Of a stretch of DNA of 64,000 nucleotides, positions 1 to 9,900 are shown piece by piece. The notes below the pieces were generated by a model. It had not been told where the DNA came from. It saw only the letters and a list, made by a program, of their open reading frames with translations, and made no database searches. This stretch comes from Mycobacterium sp. IS-1590 (GTDB taxonomy: Bacteria; Actinomycetota; Actinomycetes; Mycobacteriales; Mycobacteriaceae): positions 124,001 through 188,000 of the forward strand of contig NZ_LQIW01000045.1 in NCBI RefSeq assembly GCF_001500025.1, in the 5' to 3' direction. Each line of letters starts with the position of its first letter. Position 1 is the stretch's first letter. The position numbers and the translations under genes are program-made.

Positions 1-542
1 CCCTGCTGGCAGGTGAGCCCGCGGACGCCTCCGGGGACTTCTGGACCACCCGAGGCTCGCTGAAGGTGCCCGGCGCCCCGCGGCCAGACGTTTACCTCGC
101 GGCGCTGGGCCCGCAGATGCTGCGGCTTGCCGGTCGGCGCAGCGCCGGGACGATGACGTGGATGACCGGCCCCAAGACTCTGGCCGACCACGTGGTCCCG
201 ACCCTGCGCGGGGCCGCGGTGGAGGCAGGCCGCGACGAGGGCTCGGTTCGTGTGGTGGCGTCGTTGCCGATCAGCGTCACCGACGACGTCGACGCCGCCC
301 GGGCCAGAGCCGCCGACGAGTTCGCGATCTACGGGCAGCTGCCGTCGTACCGAGCGATGCTCGACCGCGAGGGCTTCGCCGAGCCTGCGGACGCCGCGAT
401 CATCGGCGACGAGGAGACGGTGGCGCAGCGGCTCGACGAACTGAGCGCCGCGGGCGTCGACGAGTTCGTCGCCAGCGTCTTCGACGCCGATCCCGAGGCG
501 CGTGCGCGCACCCGGGCGCTGCTGCGAGCCAAGGGCGACTGA
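1..542 (+). CDS. F420-dependent LLM-class oxidoreductase, 3' part
   Basis: The reading frame is open from the first bases of the window, so the 5' end of the gene lies outside; about 179 C-terminal residues are present. The segment with VYLAALGPQMLRLAGRRSAG, followed by TWMTGPKTL, matches the C-terminal half of the luciferase-like (LLM) TIM-barrel family that uses cofactor F420 in mycobacteria. The family catalyses hydride transfer to or from F420 on varied substrates; the substrate here is unknown. It ends at a TGA about 230 bp before the convergent fadE5, with a terminator hairpin between them. Confidence 0.85.
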   Translation, partial: LLAGEPADASGDFWTTRGSLKVPGAPRPDVYLAALGPQMLRLAGRRSAGTMTWMTGPKTLADHVVPTLRGAAVEAGRDEGSVRVVASLPISVTDDVDAARARAADEFAIYGQLPSYRAMLDREGFAEPADAAIIGDEETVAQRLDELSAAGVDEFVASVFDADPEARARTRALLRAKGD

Positions 543-716
543 GCAGAAATTCACCCCTGGTGTGATCGAGAACACAGGCGTACGATCGGTCGCACGACGG
601 GTTCGGGAGTGGCTATTCCGAAGAGTCGGCAAGGGTTGAAAGCCGACCGCGCGAGACTGATGTGACGCACCTAGTTTGCCCTCCCGAGCCCGCCTTTTAT
701 GTCTTGCAACCCATAC

Positions 717-749
717 AAAACGCCCCCGGGAAGAGTCCGGGGGCGTTTT
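717..749. terminator. Bidirectional intrinsic terminator
   Basis: A 9-bp perfect G+C stem (CGCCCCCGG at 721-729 with CCGGGGGCG at 737-745) is flanked by AAAA on the left and TTTT on the right. It can therefore end transcription in both directions, between the rightward oxidoreductase and the leftward fadE5. The rest of 543-771 shows no convincing gene. Confidence 0.85.
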
Positions 750-771
750 GTCGAACAGGGCGGCAGAAGGC

Positions 772-2607
772 TTAGAAGGCCGCCTCGTCGAGTTCCATCA
801 CCTCGTTGTCGAGGTTCTCGATGATCTGACGCGTGCTGGTGAGCATCGGCAGGAAGTTCTTCGCGAAGAACGACGCCACCGCGACCTTGCCCTCGTAGAA
901 GGCGCGGTCGTCGCCGGTGACACCCGCATCGAGCTTGTCGACGGCCACCGCGGCGTGCTGCTGCAGCAGCCAGCCGATGACCAGGTCGCCGACGCTCATC
1001 AGGAAGCGCACCGAGCCCAGGCCGACCTTGTACAGCTCGGTCGAGTTCTCCTGCGCCGCCATCAGGTAGCCGGTGAGCGAGGCGGCCATCGCCTGGACGT
1101 CCTCCAGCGCGGTGGCCAGCAGCGCACGCTCGGCCTTGAGCCGCCCGTTGCCCGACTCGTTCTTGACGAACTGTTCGATCTGGCCGGCCACGTGCGCCAG
1201 CGCCACACCCTTGTCGCGGACGATCTTGCGGAAGAAGAAGTCCTGCGCCTGGATGGCCGTGGTGCCCTCATACAGCGAGTCGATCTTGGCGTCACGGATG
1301 TACTGCTCGATCGGGTAGTCCTGCAGGAAGCCCGAGCCACCGAGGGTCTGCAGGCTCTCGGTCAGCTTGGCGTAGGCCTGCTCGGAGCCGACACCCTTGA
1401 CGATCGGCAGCAGCAGGTCGTTCACGCGGGCCGCGAGCTCGGCGTCCACCTCGTGCACGGCCTTGGCCACCGCGGCGTCCTGGTAGGTCGCCGTGTAGAG
1501 GTACAGCGCGCGCAGACCCTCGGCGTAGGCCTTCTGGGTCATCAGCGAACGACGCACGTCCGGGTGGTGCGTGATGGTCACGCGCGGAGCCGTCTTGTCG
1601 GTCATCTGGGTCATGTCGGCGCCCTGCACACGCTCCTTGGCGTACTCGAGCGCGTTGAGGTAGCCCGTCGACAGGGTGGCGATCGCCTTGGTGCCCACCA
1701 TCATTCGGGCCTGCTCGATGACGTCGAACATTTGCGCGATGCCGTCGTGCACCTCACCGACAAGCCAACCCACGGCCGGCGTGCCGTGCTGCCCCAGGGA
1801 CAGCTCACAGGTGGCCGAGACCTTCAGGCCCATCTTGTGCTCGACGTTGGTGACGAAGACACCGTTGCGCTCGCCGGGCTCGCCGGTCTCCGGGTCGAAG
1901 TGGTACTTCGGCACGAAGAACAGCGACAGGCCCTTGGTGCCCGGGCCTGCGCCCTCGGGGCGGGCCAGCACCAGGTGCATGATGTTCTCGAACAGGTCGT
2001 CGGAGTCGCCCGAGGTGATGAAGCGCTTGACGCCGTCGATGTGCCAGGTGCCGTCGGGCTGCTGCACGGCCTTGGTGCGGCCGGCGCCGACGTCGGAGCC
2101 CGCATCGGGCTCGGTCAGCACCATGGTTGCGCCCCAACCGCGCTCGGCGGCCAGCACGGCCCACTTTTTCTGCTCGTCGGTGCCGTTGTTGTAGAAGATC
2201 TCGCACATGCCCGCGCCCATCGCGTACATGTAGGCCGCGGGGTTGGCGCCGAGAATGTGCTCGATCAGCGCCCACTGCAGCGCGCGGGGCATCGGCATGC
2301 CGCCGAGCTCCTCGGAAAGGCCGACCTTGTCCCAGCCGCCCTCGAGCAGCGCGCGCATCGACTTCTTGAACGAGTCGGGCAGCGTCACCGAGTGGGTGTT
2401 GGGGTCGAACGTCGGCGGGTTGCGGTCCGCGTCGGCGAACGACTCGGCGATCGGGCCCTCAGCCAACCGGGCGATCTCGCCGAGCATCTCGCGGGCGGTG
2501 TCCACGTCCAGTTCGGCGTAGTCACCCTCGCCGAGCGCCTTGTCAACGCCGAAGACCTCGAAGAGGTTGAATACCTGGTCACGAACGTTGCTCTTATAGT
2601 GGCTCAC
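772..2607 (-). CDS. fadE5: Acyl-CoA dehydrogenase, FadE5 type
   Basis: This 611-residue protein is a long-form acyl-CoA dehydrogenase that forms the trans-2-enoyl-CoA in fatty acid beta-oxidation using FAD. It has the AcdN-type N-terminal extension (MSHYKSNVRDQVFNLFEVFG), a central FAD-binding segment (VLTEPDAGSDVGAG, then FITSGD) and the catalytic-base region YEGTTAIQAQDFFFRK near residue 450. Length and N-terminus match mycobacterial FadE5, which accepts a broad range of chain lengths. The start is GTG, with an AGGAGG ribosome site close upstream. It faces the preceding oxidoreductase gene across a terminator. Two operator-like repeats lie just upstream, so a fatty-acyl-responsive repressor is plausible (inference). 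Confidence 0.95.
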   Translation of the reverse strand: MSHYKSNVRDQVFNLFEVFGVDKALGEGDYAELDVDTAREMLGEIARLAEGPIAESFADADRNPPTFDPNTHSVTLPDSFKKSMRALLEGGWDKVGLSEELGGMPMPRALQWALIEHILGANPAAYMYAMGAGMCEIFYNNGTDEQKKWAVLAAERGWGATMVLTEPDAGSDVGAGRTKAVQQPDGTWHIDGVKRFITSGDSDDLFENIMHLVLARPEGAGPGTKGLSLFFVPKYHFDPETGEPGERNGVFVTNVEHKMGLKVSATCELSLGQHGTPAVGWLVGEVHDGIAQMFDVIEQARMMVGTKAIATLSTGYLNALEYAKERVQGADMTQMTDKTAPRVTITHHPDVRRSLMTQKAYAEGLRALYLYTATYQDAAVAKAVHEVDAELAARVNDLLLPIVKGVGSEQAYAKLTESLQTLGGSGFLQDYPIEQYIRDAKIDSLYEGTTAIQAQDFFFRKIVRDKGVALAHVAGQIEQFVKNESGNGRLKAERALLATALEDVQAMAASLTGYLMAAQENSTELYKVGLGSVRFLMSVGDLVIGWLLQQHAAVAVDKLDAGVTGDDRAFYEGKVAVASFFAKNFLPMLTSTRQIIENLDNEVMELDEAAF

Positions 2608-2656
2608 TGTTCCTCCTCGGTGAGACGGCCACTGTTGGTTGGGTACTTGTTGCTTA

Positions 2657-2699
2657 AGTTACCCACCAGTAACTGGCTGAACTATACCCATCAGTAACT
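2657..2699 (-). promoter_or_regulatory. Duplicated operator-like repeat upstream of fadE5
   Basis: Two copies of ACCCAYCAGTAACT start at 2661 and 2686, 25 bp apart. The first lies in an inverted repeat with perfect 6-bp arms, AGTTAC-N6-GTAACT (2657-2674). The second has the right arm intact and a degenerate left arm (2682-2699). Position about 50-90 bp upstream of the fadE5 start and dyad symmetry suggest a TetR-family operator; the regulator is not identified. A related sequence occurs at 37054. Confidence 0.5.
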
Positions 2700-2845
2700 T
2701 CAACTCAAACCACCTCGAAACAATTTCCCGGGCCTAACTAACCGCCCGGTTGGTCGGGGAACCGAAATCCGCAGTTGACAGGTGTCTGGCCAGGCGCTGA
2801 GGCCCATTGTGAGAATCGTCACGCCAGCCCGGATAGGGTGTTGCG

Positions 2846-3925
2846 ATGCTTCGTATCGCGGTCTGGGGGACCGGCAACATGGGGTCGGCGGCCATCCGTT
2901 CGGCGGTGGCCTTTCCGGGGTTGACACTGGCCGGCGTCATCACGTCATCGCCGGACAAAGCGGGTAGGGACGCCGCTGTGTTTGCCGCCCTCGACGGGTC
3001 GACCGGCGTGAGTGCCACCACCGACGTCGACGCGGCGCTCGCCGACTGCGATGCCGTCGCTTATATGGCTTCCGGTGACATCCGACCCGACGACGCCGTC
3101 ACCGACATCGAACGCTGCCTGCGCGCGGGCAGGCACGTGGTGACGCCGTCGCTGTACTCGCTCTACGACCCGCGCTCGGCGCCACCCGAATGGGTCGACC
3201 GGCTCACCCGCGCCGCCGAAGAAGGCAACTGCACCCTGCTCGTCAGCGGCGTCGACCCGGGCTGGGGAAACGACGCGCTCGCGGTGATCGCGGCCGGTCT
3301 GTGCACCCGGATCAACAGCATCCACTGCCAGGAGATCTTCGACTACTCCACTTACAACCAGCCGTTCGCGGTCAAGGTTTCGTGCGGGTTTGGCGGATCC
3401 ATGGACGAGACGCCGATGATGTTGCTCCCCTCGATTCCGACCATGGTGTGGGGCGGCAACATCCGCTTGGTCGGCCGCGCCCTCGGAATGGAGATCGACG
3501 AGATCGCCGAGGACGTCGAACGACGTCCTCTGGAGGAGCCCGTCGATACGGTGATGGGCCGGTTCGAGAAGGGCACCCAGGGCGCGTTCTGGTTGAAGGT
3601 GATCGGAAAGTCGGGTGGACGCGAACGCATCGTCATCGATCACATCACCCGCATTCACTCGTCGTGTGCGCCGGACTGGCCGTATCCCGATGAGGGCGTC
3701 GGCGACCACCGGGTGATCATCGACGGCGATCCGCGACTGACCATCACCACGCGCGCCGACGTGCCCGGCGGCACCCGTGCCGACGGCGGCAACACCACCG
3801 CCGCCAATCGGTTGCTCGGCGCCCTTGCCTGGCTGGTCGAGCAGAAACCCGGCATCTACGACGGGCTCGACGCACCGCTGCAGACGACGCTGCCGCCCGA
3901 GGTCCAGGCCCAGCGCTGGGCCTAG
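2846..3925 (+). CDS. DapB-N-domain dehydrogenase (2,4-diaminopentanoate dehydrogenase-like)
   Basis: This 359-residue protein begins with a Rossmann nucleotide-binding motif (RIAVWGTGNMGSAAIRS) typical of the dihydrodipicolinate reductase N-terminal fold. Its C-terminal part resembles 2,4-diaminopentanoate dehydrogenase-like proteins, which are very numerous in mycobacteria and mostly of unknown substrate. It is the most distant of five such proteins in this window (others at 52266, 54730, 55799 and 61985). It ends 5 bp before the 3' end of the convergent pks gene. The ATG at 2846 directly precedes the Rossmann strand, so the start is reasonably certain. Function beyond NAD(P)-dependent oxidoreductase is unknown. 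Confidence 0.85.
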   Translation: MLRIAVWGTGNMGSAAIRSAVAFPGLTLAGVITSSPDKAGRDAAVFAALDGSTGVSATTDVDAALADCDAVAYMASGDIRPDDAVTDIERCLRAGRHVVTPSLYSLYDPRSAPPEWVDRLTRAAEEGNCTLLVSGVDPGWGNDALAVIAAGLCTRINSIHCQEIFDYSTYNQPFAVKVSCGFGGSMDETPMMLLPSIPTMVWGGNIRLVGRALGMEIDEIAEDVERRPLEEPVDTVMGRFEKGTQGAFWLKVIGKSGGRERIVIDHITRIHSSCAPDWPYPDEGVGDHRVIIDGDPRLTITTRADVPGGTRADGGNTTAANRLLGALAWLVEQKPGIYDGLDAPLQTTLPPEVQAQRWA

Positions 3926-3930
3926 CCCGG

Positions 3931-6900
3931 TCAGTCAGCCGGCGAAACCGGTTGGGCGTCGGCGCTTTCCGCGCGGTCGGCGTCGGGCAGCTGGCCGACG
4001 AGGTATTCGGCCAGACCGCCGATCGTCGGATAGTCGAACACCGCGGTCGCGTTGATGGTGAACGCGCCACCGAACTGACTGTGCAACCGGTTGCGCAGCT
4101 CGATCGCCATCAGCGAGTCCGTCCCGAGATCCAGGAAGCGGCTGGTCGCCGCGGGCGGCTGCGCCAACCGCAGGAAGTTCTGCACCTCGCGTTGCAGGAA
4201 CTCGGTGACGAATGCCGCGCGTTGCGGCACCGGAATGTCCTGCAACTGGCGCAGTAACTCGCTGTCGCCGGTGGTCTCGCCTTCGGGACGGGGCAGCACG
4301 AGGTCCAGGATCGGTGGCCGCGTTGCACCCAGCAGCTTCGCGGCCCGCTGCCAGTTCGCCTTGACGACGGTCGCCTGGCCGGTGCCGTTCGCCACCACCT
4401 CGCTGAGCGCGTTGAGCGCGGCCGACGGTGGCAGCGGCACAAGGCCTTGCGCGTTGAGGTTGGCCCGCGCGGCTTCCGATGACGCCATGCCGCCCTCGGC
4501 CCACGGCCCGAAGTTGACGGCGGTGGCGGGCAAGCCCTCGGCGCGGCGCCGCGCGACCAGGCCGTCCAGGAGCGCGTTGGCCGTCGCGTAGTTGGCCTGC
4601 CCGGGCGATCCGAACACGCTGGACACCGACGAGGAGACGATGAAGAAGTCCAGTTCGTCGCCTCGCGTCCACCGATCCAAGTGGTAGGCGCCGAAAGCCT
4701 TGGGCTGCAGCGTTGTCCGGAAACGGTCGACGTTCTGCTCGTTGAGCAGGGCATCGTCGAGGACCCCCGCCAGGTGCGCGACGCCGGCCAGCGGGGGCAA
4801 CTCCGCGCGGATTCGGTTGAGTAACCGTGCCACCTCGGCCTCGTCGCCGACGTCGGCGGCGAAGACGTGGATGCGGCATTTGTAGCGTTCGGTGATCTCG
4901 TCGATGGCGCGCTGCGCGTCCGCGCCGGGTTCGCGACGGCTGGTCAGCACGATGTCGCCGGCCCCGAGCTGCGCCAGGTACGCCGCGGTGTGCAGACCGA
5001 TCGCCCCGAGGCCGCCGGTGATCAGGTAGCTCCGATCGGGCCTGGGCTGCAACGGGTTCGGGATCTGCAGCACGATCTTGCCGATGTGGCGGGCCTGCTG
5101 CATGCGCCGGAACGCTGCCCTCGCCTCGGTGATCGGGTAGATCTCGGCCGGAAGCGGTGTCCACTCGCGGGTGGCCATCCCGTCCGAGACTTCGATCAAC
5201 AATCGCTTGACGTGGTCAGGATTCTGCAAGGCGGTGAGATCCAATGCGATGATCTCGTAGGCGATATCGGGTCGGGCGGCCGCCATCTGCTCGGGTGTCC
5301 AGATGTCGCGCTTGGCGATCTCGGCGAAGCGACCGTTCTGGGCGGTGGCCCGTACGGTGGCTTCCACGAAGCCCTCATTGGTCAGGCTGTTGAGTACGAC
5401 GTCAACGCCCGCACCATCGGTGTCGGCCAGGATCTGATCAGCGAAATCCGTTGTACGCGAATCGTAGACGTACTTCACGCCCATCTTGCGCAGCGTCTCG
5501 CGCTTGTACTTGCTGGCGGTTGCGAACACGATCGCGCCGTGCTGCTGCGCCATCTGGACCGCGTAGAGTCCGACGCCGCCGCTGGCGGCGTGGATGAGCA
5601 CGCGCTCGCCGGCCTTCAACTGCGCCCAGTCGAACGCGAGCCGAACCGTCAGCGCCGCGGCGGGAATCGTCGCCGCCGCAACGGCGCCCAGTCCGTCCGG
5701 CACCGGCGCGACCAGCTGCGCGGGCACGTTGAAGCGGCTCGCGAACGCGCCTTGCATGAAGCCGTAGACGTGTTGGCCCACCTCGAGACCGGTCACACCG
5801 TCGCCCACGTGTGTGACCACGCCGGCGAAGTCGCCACCGATCGGCCCCGGGTCGCCGGGGTACAGGCCGAGAACGTTGAGCACGTCGCGGAAATTCAGCC
5901 CAGCGGCCTGCACACGGACCTGCACGTAGCCCTCCGCCGGTGGGGACAGCTCGGTTTCGGATAGCCGCAGATTGTCGATCGCACCGCGTTCGGTGGGCGC
6001 GAGGACGTACTCCGAGGACCGCGGCACCGTGAGGTGGCCGCTTCGCGCCCAGGGCACCAGCCGGGACGCCAGTAACTTCCCTTGACGCAGAGCGAGTTCC
6101 GGTTCGCCTACCGGTGCCGCCAACAGACCGGTTACCGCGCGCACCGCTTCCGGCGTGCCGTCACAGTCGACGAGCGTGCAACGTAGCGCCGGCTCCTCGT
6201 TGATCGTGGTGCGCCCGAGCCCCCACAGTGCCGCCTGCGCCGGGTCGACGGGCTCACCGGATTCAGTGGCCACCGCTCGTTCGGTGACGATCCACAGACC
6301 GTTCGGCAATTTCGCCTCACCGCGTGCAACGGTGTGCACCGCATCGAGGAGGTCGGCGATGTCGGCTTCGATCCGGGCTGCCGCTTCGGTGTTCGACTCT
6401 CCCGGCCGCGGCGGGGTTGCCCGCCATACCGCACCGGAGAAGGGAATTCCGCGTCCGTGCGCGTCGGCCAACTGTCGGCCCAGCGGTTGCGCGTCGGTCC
6501 GCCGGTCGTAGGCGATGCAGCCGGGCAGCGCAGCGGCCAGCTCGTCGAATCCCGCGACCAGCCAGGTGCCTTCGGGTCCGGCCGCGTCGGTGTCGGGCAG
6601 CGGTACCTCGTGCCAGCCCAGGGTGTACAGCAGCCGGGTGGCATCGCCGCCGAGGCCCCGCAGCAGCGCCTCACGAGGTGCGCGTTTGACGGTGAACTCC
6701 CTGATGCCGCCGAGCGGACGCCCGTCCCGGCTGACGAAGTCGAGGTCGAAAACATATGTTTCGCTGGTGATTTCACCTGTGCGCCACCGAGCGCGGCAGT
6801 AGAACCGGCGCGGCATCTTCTCACGAAGAGTCACCTGCCCGTACCGCAGCGGCAGGAACAGGTCGTTGACGCCCTGTTCGATCGCCAGCTCCGATGGGAA

Positions 6901-9900
6901 CGCGGGGAAGGTGACGCCGGTGCACAGATCCATCAGCACCGGATGCATCGGCTCGTCGCCGAGTTGATCGGTCAACTCTTCGCCGACGAACAGGTCGCCG
7001 ATGGCCTCACCCTCGGTGAACCACAGCGATTTCAGGGAACCGGACCACGTCGGTCCCCACGCCAGCTCCATGTCGGCGAAGGTCTCGAACAGATCCTGCG
7101 GGCGCATGCGGTTGCACCGCTCGATCGCCTCGTCGATCGGATCCTCCGACGCCGGATGGTCACCGACACCGCTCACGACCGTGCCGTCGGCGTTCAACGA
7201 CCATTCGCCGCCGCGTTCCCCGAACGGGCGGCTGTGCACCTGGAAGCGCCATTCGTCACCATCGCCCTCCGGCCGCAAGGTCAGCTGGACCTCGCGAGAA
7301 GCCTTCTCGGGCAGGATGATCGGTTCGTAAAAGATGACGTCGCGCACCTGCGCCGGTGCGCCGACCGCCGCGAGCGCCATCGCCGCATACGTCGCCCCGG
7401 GGACGACGACGGTCCCGTAGATGACATGGTCGGCCAACCACGGCTGTGACCTCACTGACAGCCTGCTGGTGAAGACGGTGTCGCCCGAGGCGAGTTCCTT
7501 CGCGCTGCCGAGAAGCCCGGACGCAGCGGCGCTGCCCGCCCCTTCGGCAGGGATGCCGGAGGTCCTTGGCCAAAACCGACGCCGCTGGAATGGATAGGTC
7601 GGCAGTTCCAGCCGGCGACGCGGCTTGGGGTGCAACGCCGCGAAGTCCGGTCGTAGACCACCGACATACGCTGCGGCCAGTGCGTCGGCGATCTGACGCC
7701 GATCGGCGACGCCCTTGCGAAGCGAGACGATCGGGCGCGGCGCAGCGACGTGCTCCGGCCACACCTGCACCGCGGCGCCGGTGAGTACCGGCTGCGGACC
7801 GATCTCGATCAGCACCGAGCATCCCAGCGCCGCTACCGTGCGCACGCTCTCGGCGAACTGCACCGGTTGGCGTGAGTGGCGCCGCCAGTACTGTGCGTTC
7901 AAATCGGCGTGGCCGGTCAGCACGGTACCGGTGCGGTTGCACACCAGGGGAACCGCCGGCGCGGCGAAATCGAATTGCGCTGCGTACGACTCGAACTCGT
8001 CGAGTATGGGGTCCAAGAGTTCGGAGTGGAAGGCATGGCTCGTTTCCAGGGCGGTGCAGCGGATACCTTCGCCGGTGAATCGATCGACGATGCGTTCGAC
8101 GTCTTCGCCGGGGCCTGACACCACCGTGTTGGGGCCGTTGTACGCGGCGACCGACACCCGCGGAAACTCGCCGACGACGTCCTCCACCTGTTTGGCATCG
8201 GCGAACACAGCCGCCATCCGCCCGCCCTCGGGCAGGCTGCCGAACAACCTCCCGCGCTCGGCGATGAGCCGGGCGCCGTCCTCGATGCCGAACACCCCCG
8301 CCACACACGCGGCCGCGTACTGGCCGACGCTGTGCCCCAGTACGACGTCGGGCTCGATGCCCCACGACTGCCAGAGGCGCGCCAGACCCATTTCGACGGC
8401 GAAGAGCGCCGGCTGCGCGTACGACGTGTGCCGTAGCGCGGATCCGGTCTCCTTGTCGGTGGCGAACAGCACCTCGAGCAGCGGCTTTGGCAACATCCCG
8501 TCGACCGCCTCCGCGCAGCGTTTGACGGTATCGGCGAAAACCGGCTCGCTGTCGAACAATTCGCGCGCCATCCCGGGGTACTGGCTGCCCTGCCCGGTGA
8601 ACAGCCACGCGGTGGTCGGCACATCGGCGCACTCACCGCGGACCACACCGGGGCGGATGCGGTTCTCGGCCAGGTCGGTCAGCAGTTCACCGGCGCCCTG
8701 CACCGAGTCGATCACCAGCGCGCCCCGATACTCGAAATGCGACCGGCCGGCACCGGCCGTGAAGCACACGTCGGCTATGTCGACCTTGGGGTTCGCGCTC
8801 AGCCAGTCGCCGTATCGCTGCGCCGACGCCATCAGGGCCTCGGGCGATCGCGCCGACAATGGCAACACGTGAAGCGGGGCGCGGAGTTCGGCCGGTTCGG
8901 TGGTGTCGCCGTCGGACGAGTATTCGTCCGCGGTGGCCGACTGCGGCGGTTCTTCGACGATCACGTGCGCGTTCGTCCCGGTGAAGCCGAAGGAGCTCAC
9001 GCCCGCCCGGCGCGGCCTGCCGTTGGTCTGCCACGGCCTGGTCTCGTCGACGACACGCACCGGCAGGGTGTCCCACGGAATGTGTGGGGAGGGGTCCTGG
9101 AAGTGCAGACTCCGGGGAATCGCCTCGTTCTGCAGGGACAGCACGACCTTGATCAGACCTGCGGCGCCCGATGCCGACTCGGTGTGCCCGATGTTCGTCT
9201 TCACCGAGCCCATCAGGAGTGGGTGGTCGGGATCGCGCGAGGCGCCGTAGACGGCCGCGGCCGCCTGCACCTCGATCGGATCTCCGAGCGGCGTGCCGGT
9301 TCCGTGCGCCTCGAGGTAGTCGATGTCGGTGCCTGTCAGGCCTGCGCGTGACAGCGCAGTGCGGATAAGCCGTTGCTGAGCACCGCCATTGGGCACGGTC
9401 AGGCCGCTTGATGCGCCGTCCTGGTTGACCGCGCTGCTCGGGATGACGGCGCATATCCGGTCACCGTCGCGTTCGGCGTCACTGAGTCTCTTGAGCACCA
9501 GGATGCCGCAGCCCTCGCTGCGCACGTAACCGTCGGCGGAGGCGTCGAACGTCTTGCACCGGCCGACCGGGGACAGCATGCGCGCGCGGGAGGCGGCGAT
9601 CACGGTGACCGGACTCAACAGGACGTTCACTCCACCGGCCAGCGCCATATCGCAGTCGCTCGACCGCAGCGCCTGGACGGCCTGATGGACGGCCACCAAC
9701 GCCGAACTGCACGCGGTGTCGACCGCCATGGCCGGCCCCTCCAGGCCGAGGGCGAAGGCAACCCGACCTGCGATCGCGTTCAGCGCATTGCCGGTGATGA
9801 AGTAGGGCTCGATCTTGTCGACCGATTCCGAGGACAGCAGGTGCGCGTACTCGTTCGCGGCCACCCCGGCGAAGATGCCGGTTCGGCTGCCCCGGAGGTT

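Noticed and set aside
543..716. Small gene or RNA in the spacer before the terminator
   Set aside because: A 25-codon GTG frame and weak hairpins exist but have no ribosome site, promoter or conserved pattern that I can support.
676..2697. Long rightward open frame (673 codons) opposite fadE5
   Set aside because: It is the antisense mirror of a clear acyl-CoA dehydrogenase gene; the translation is Arg/His/Val-rich with no family motif. High GC keeps such frames open by chance.
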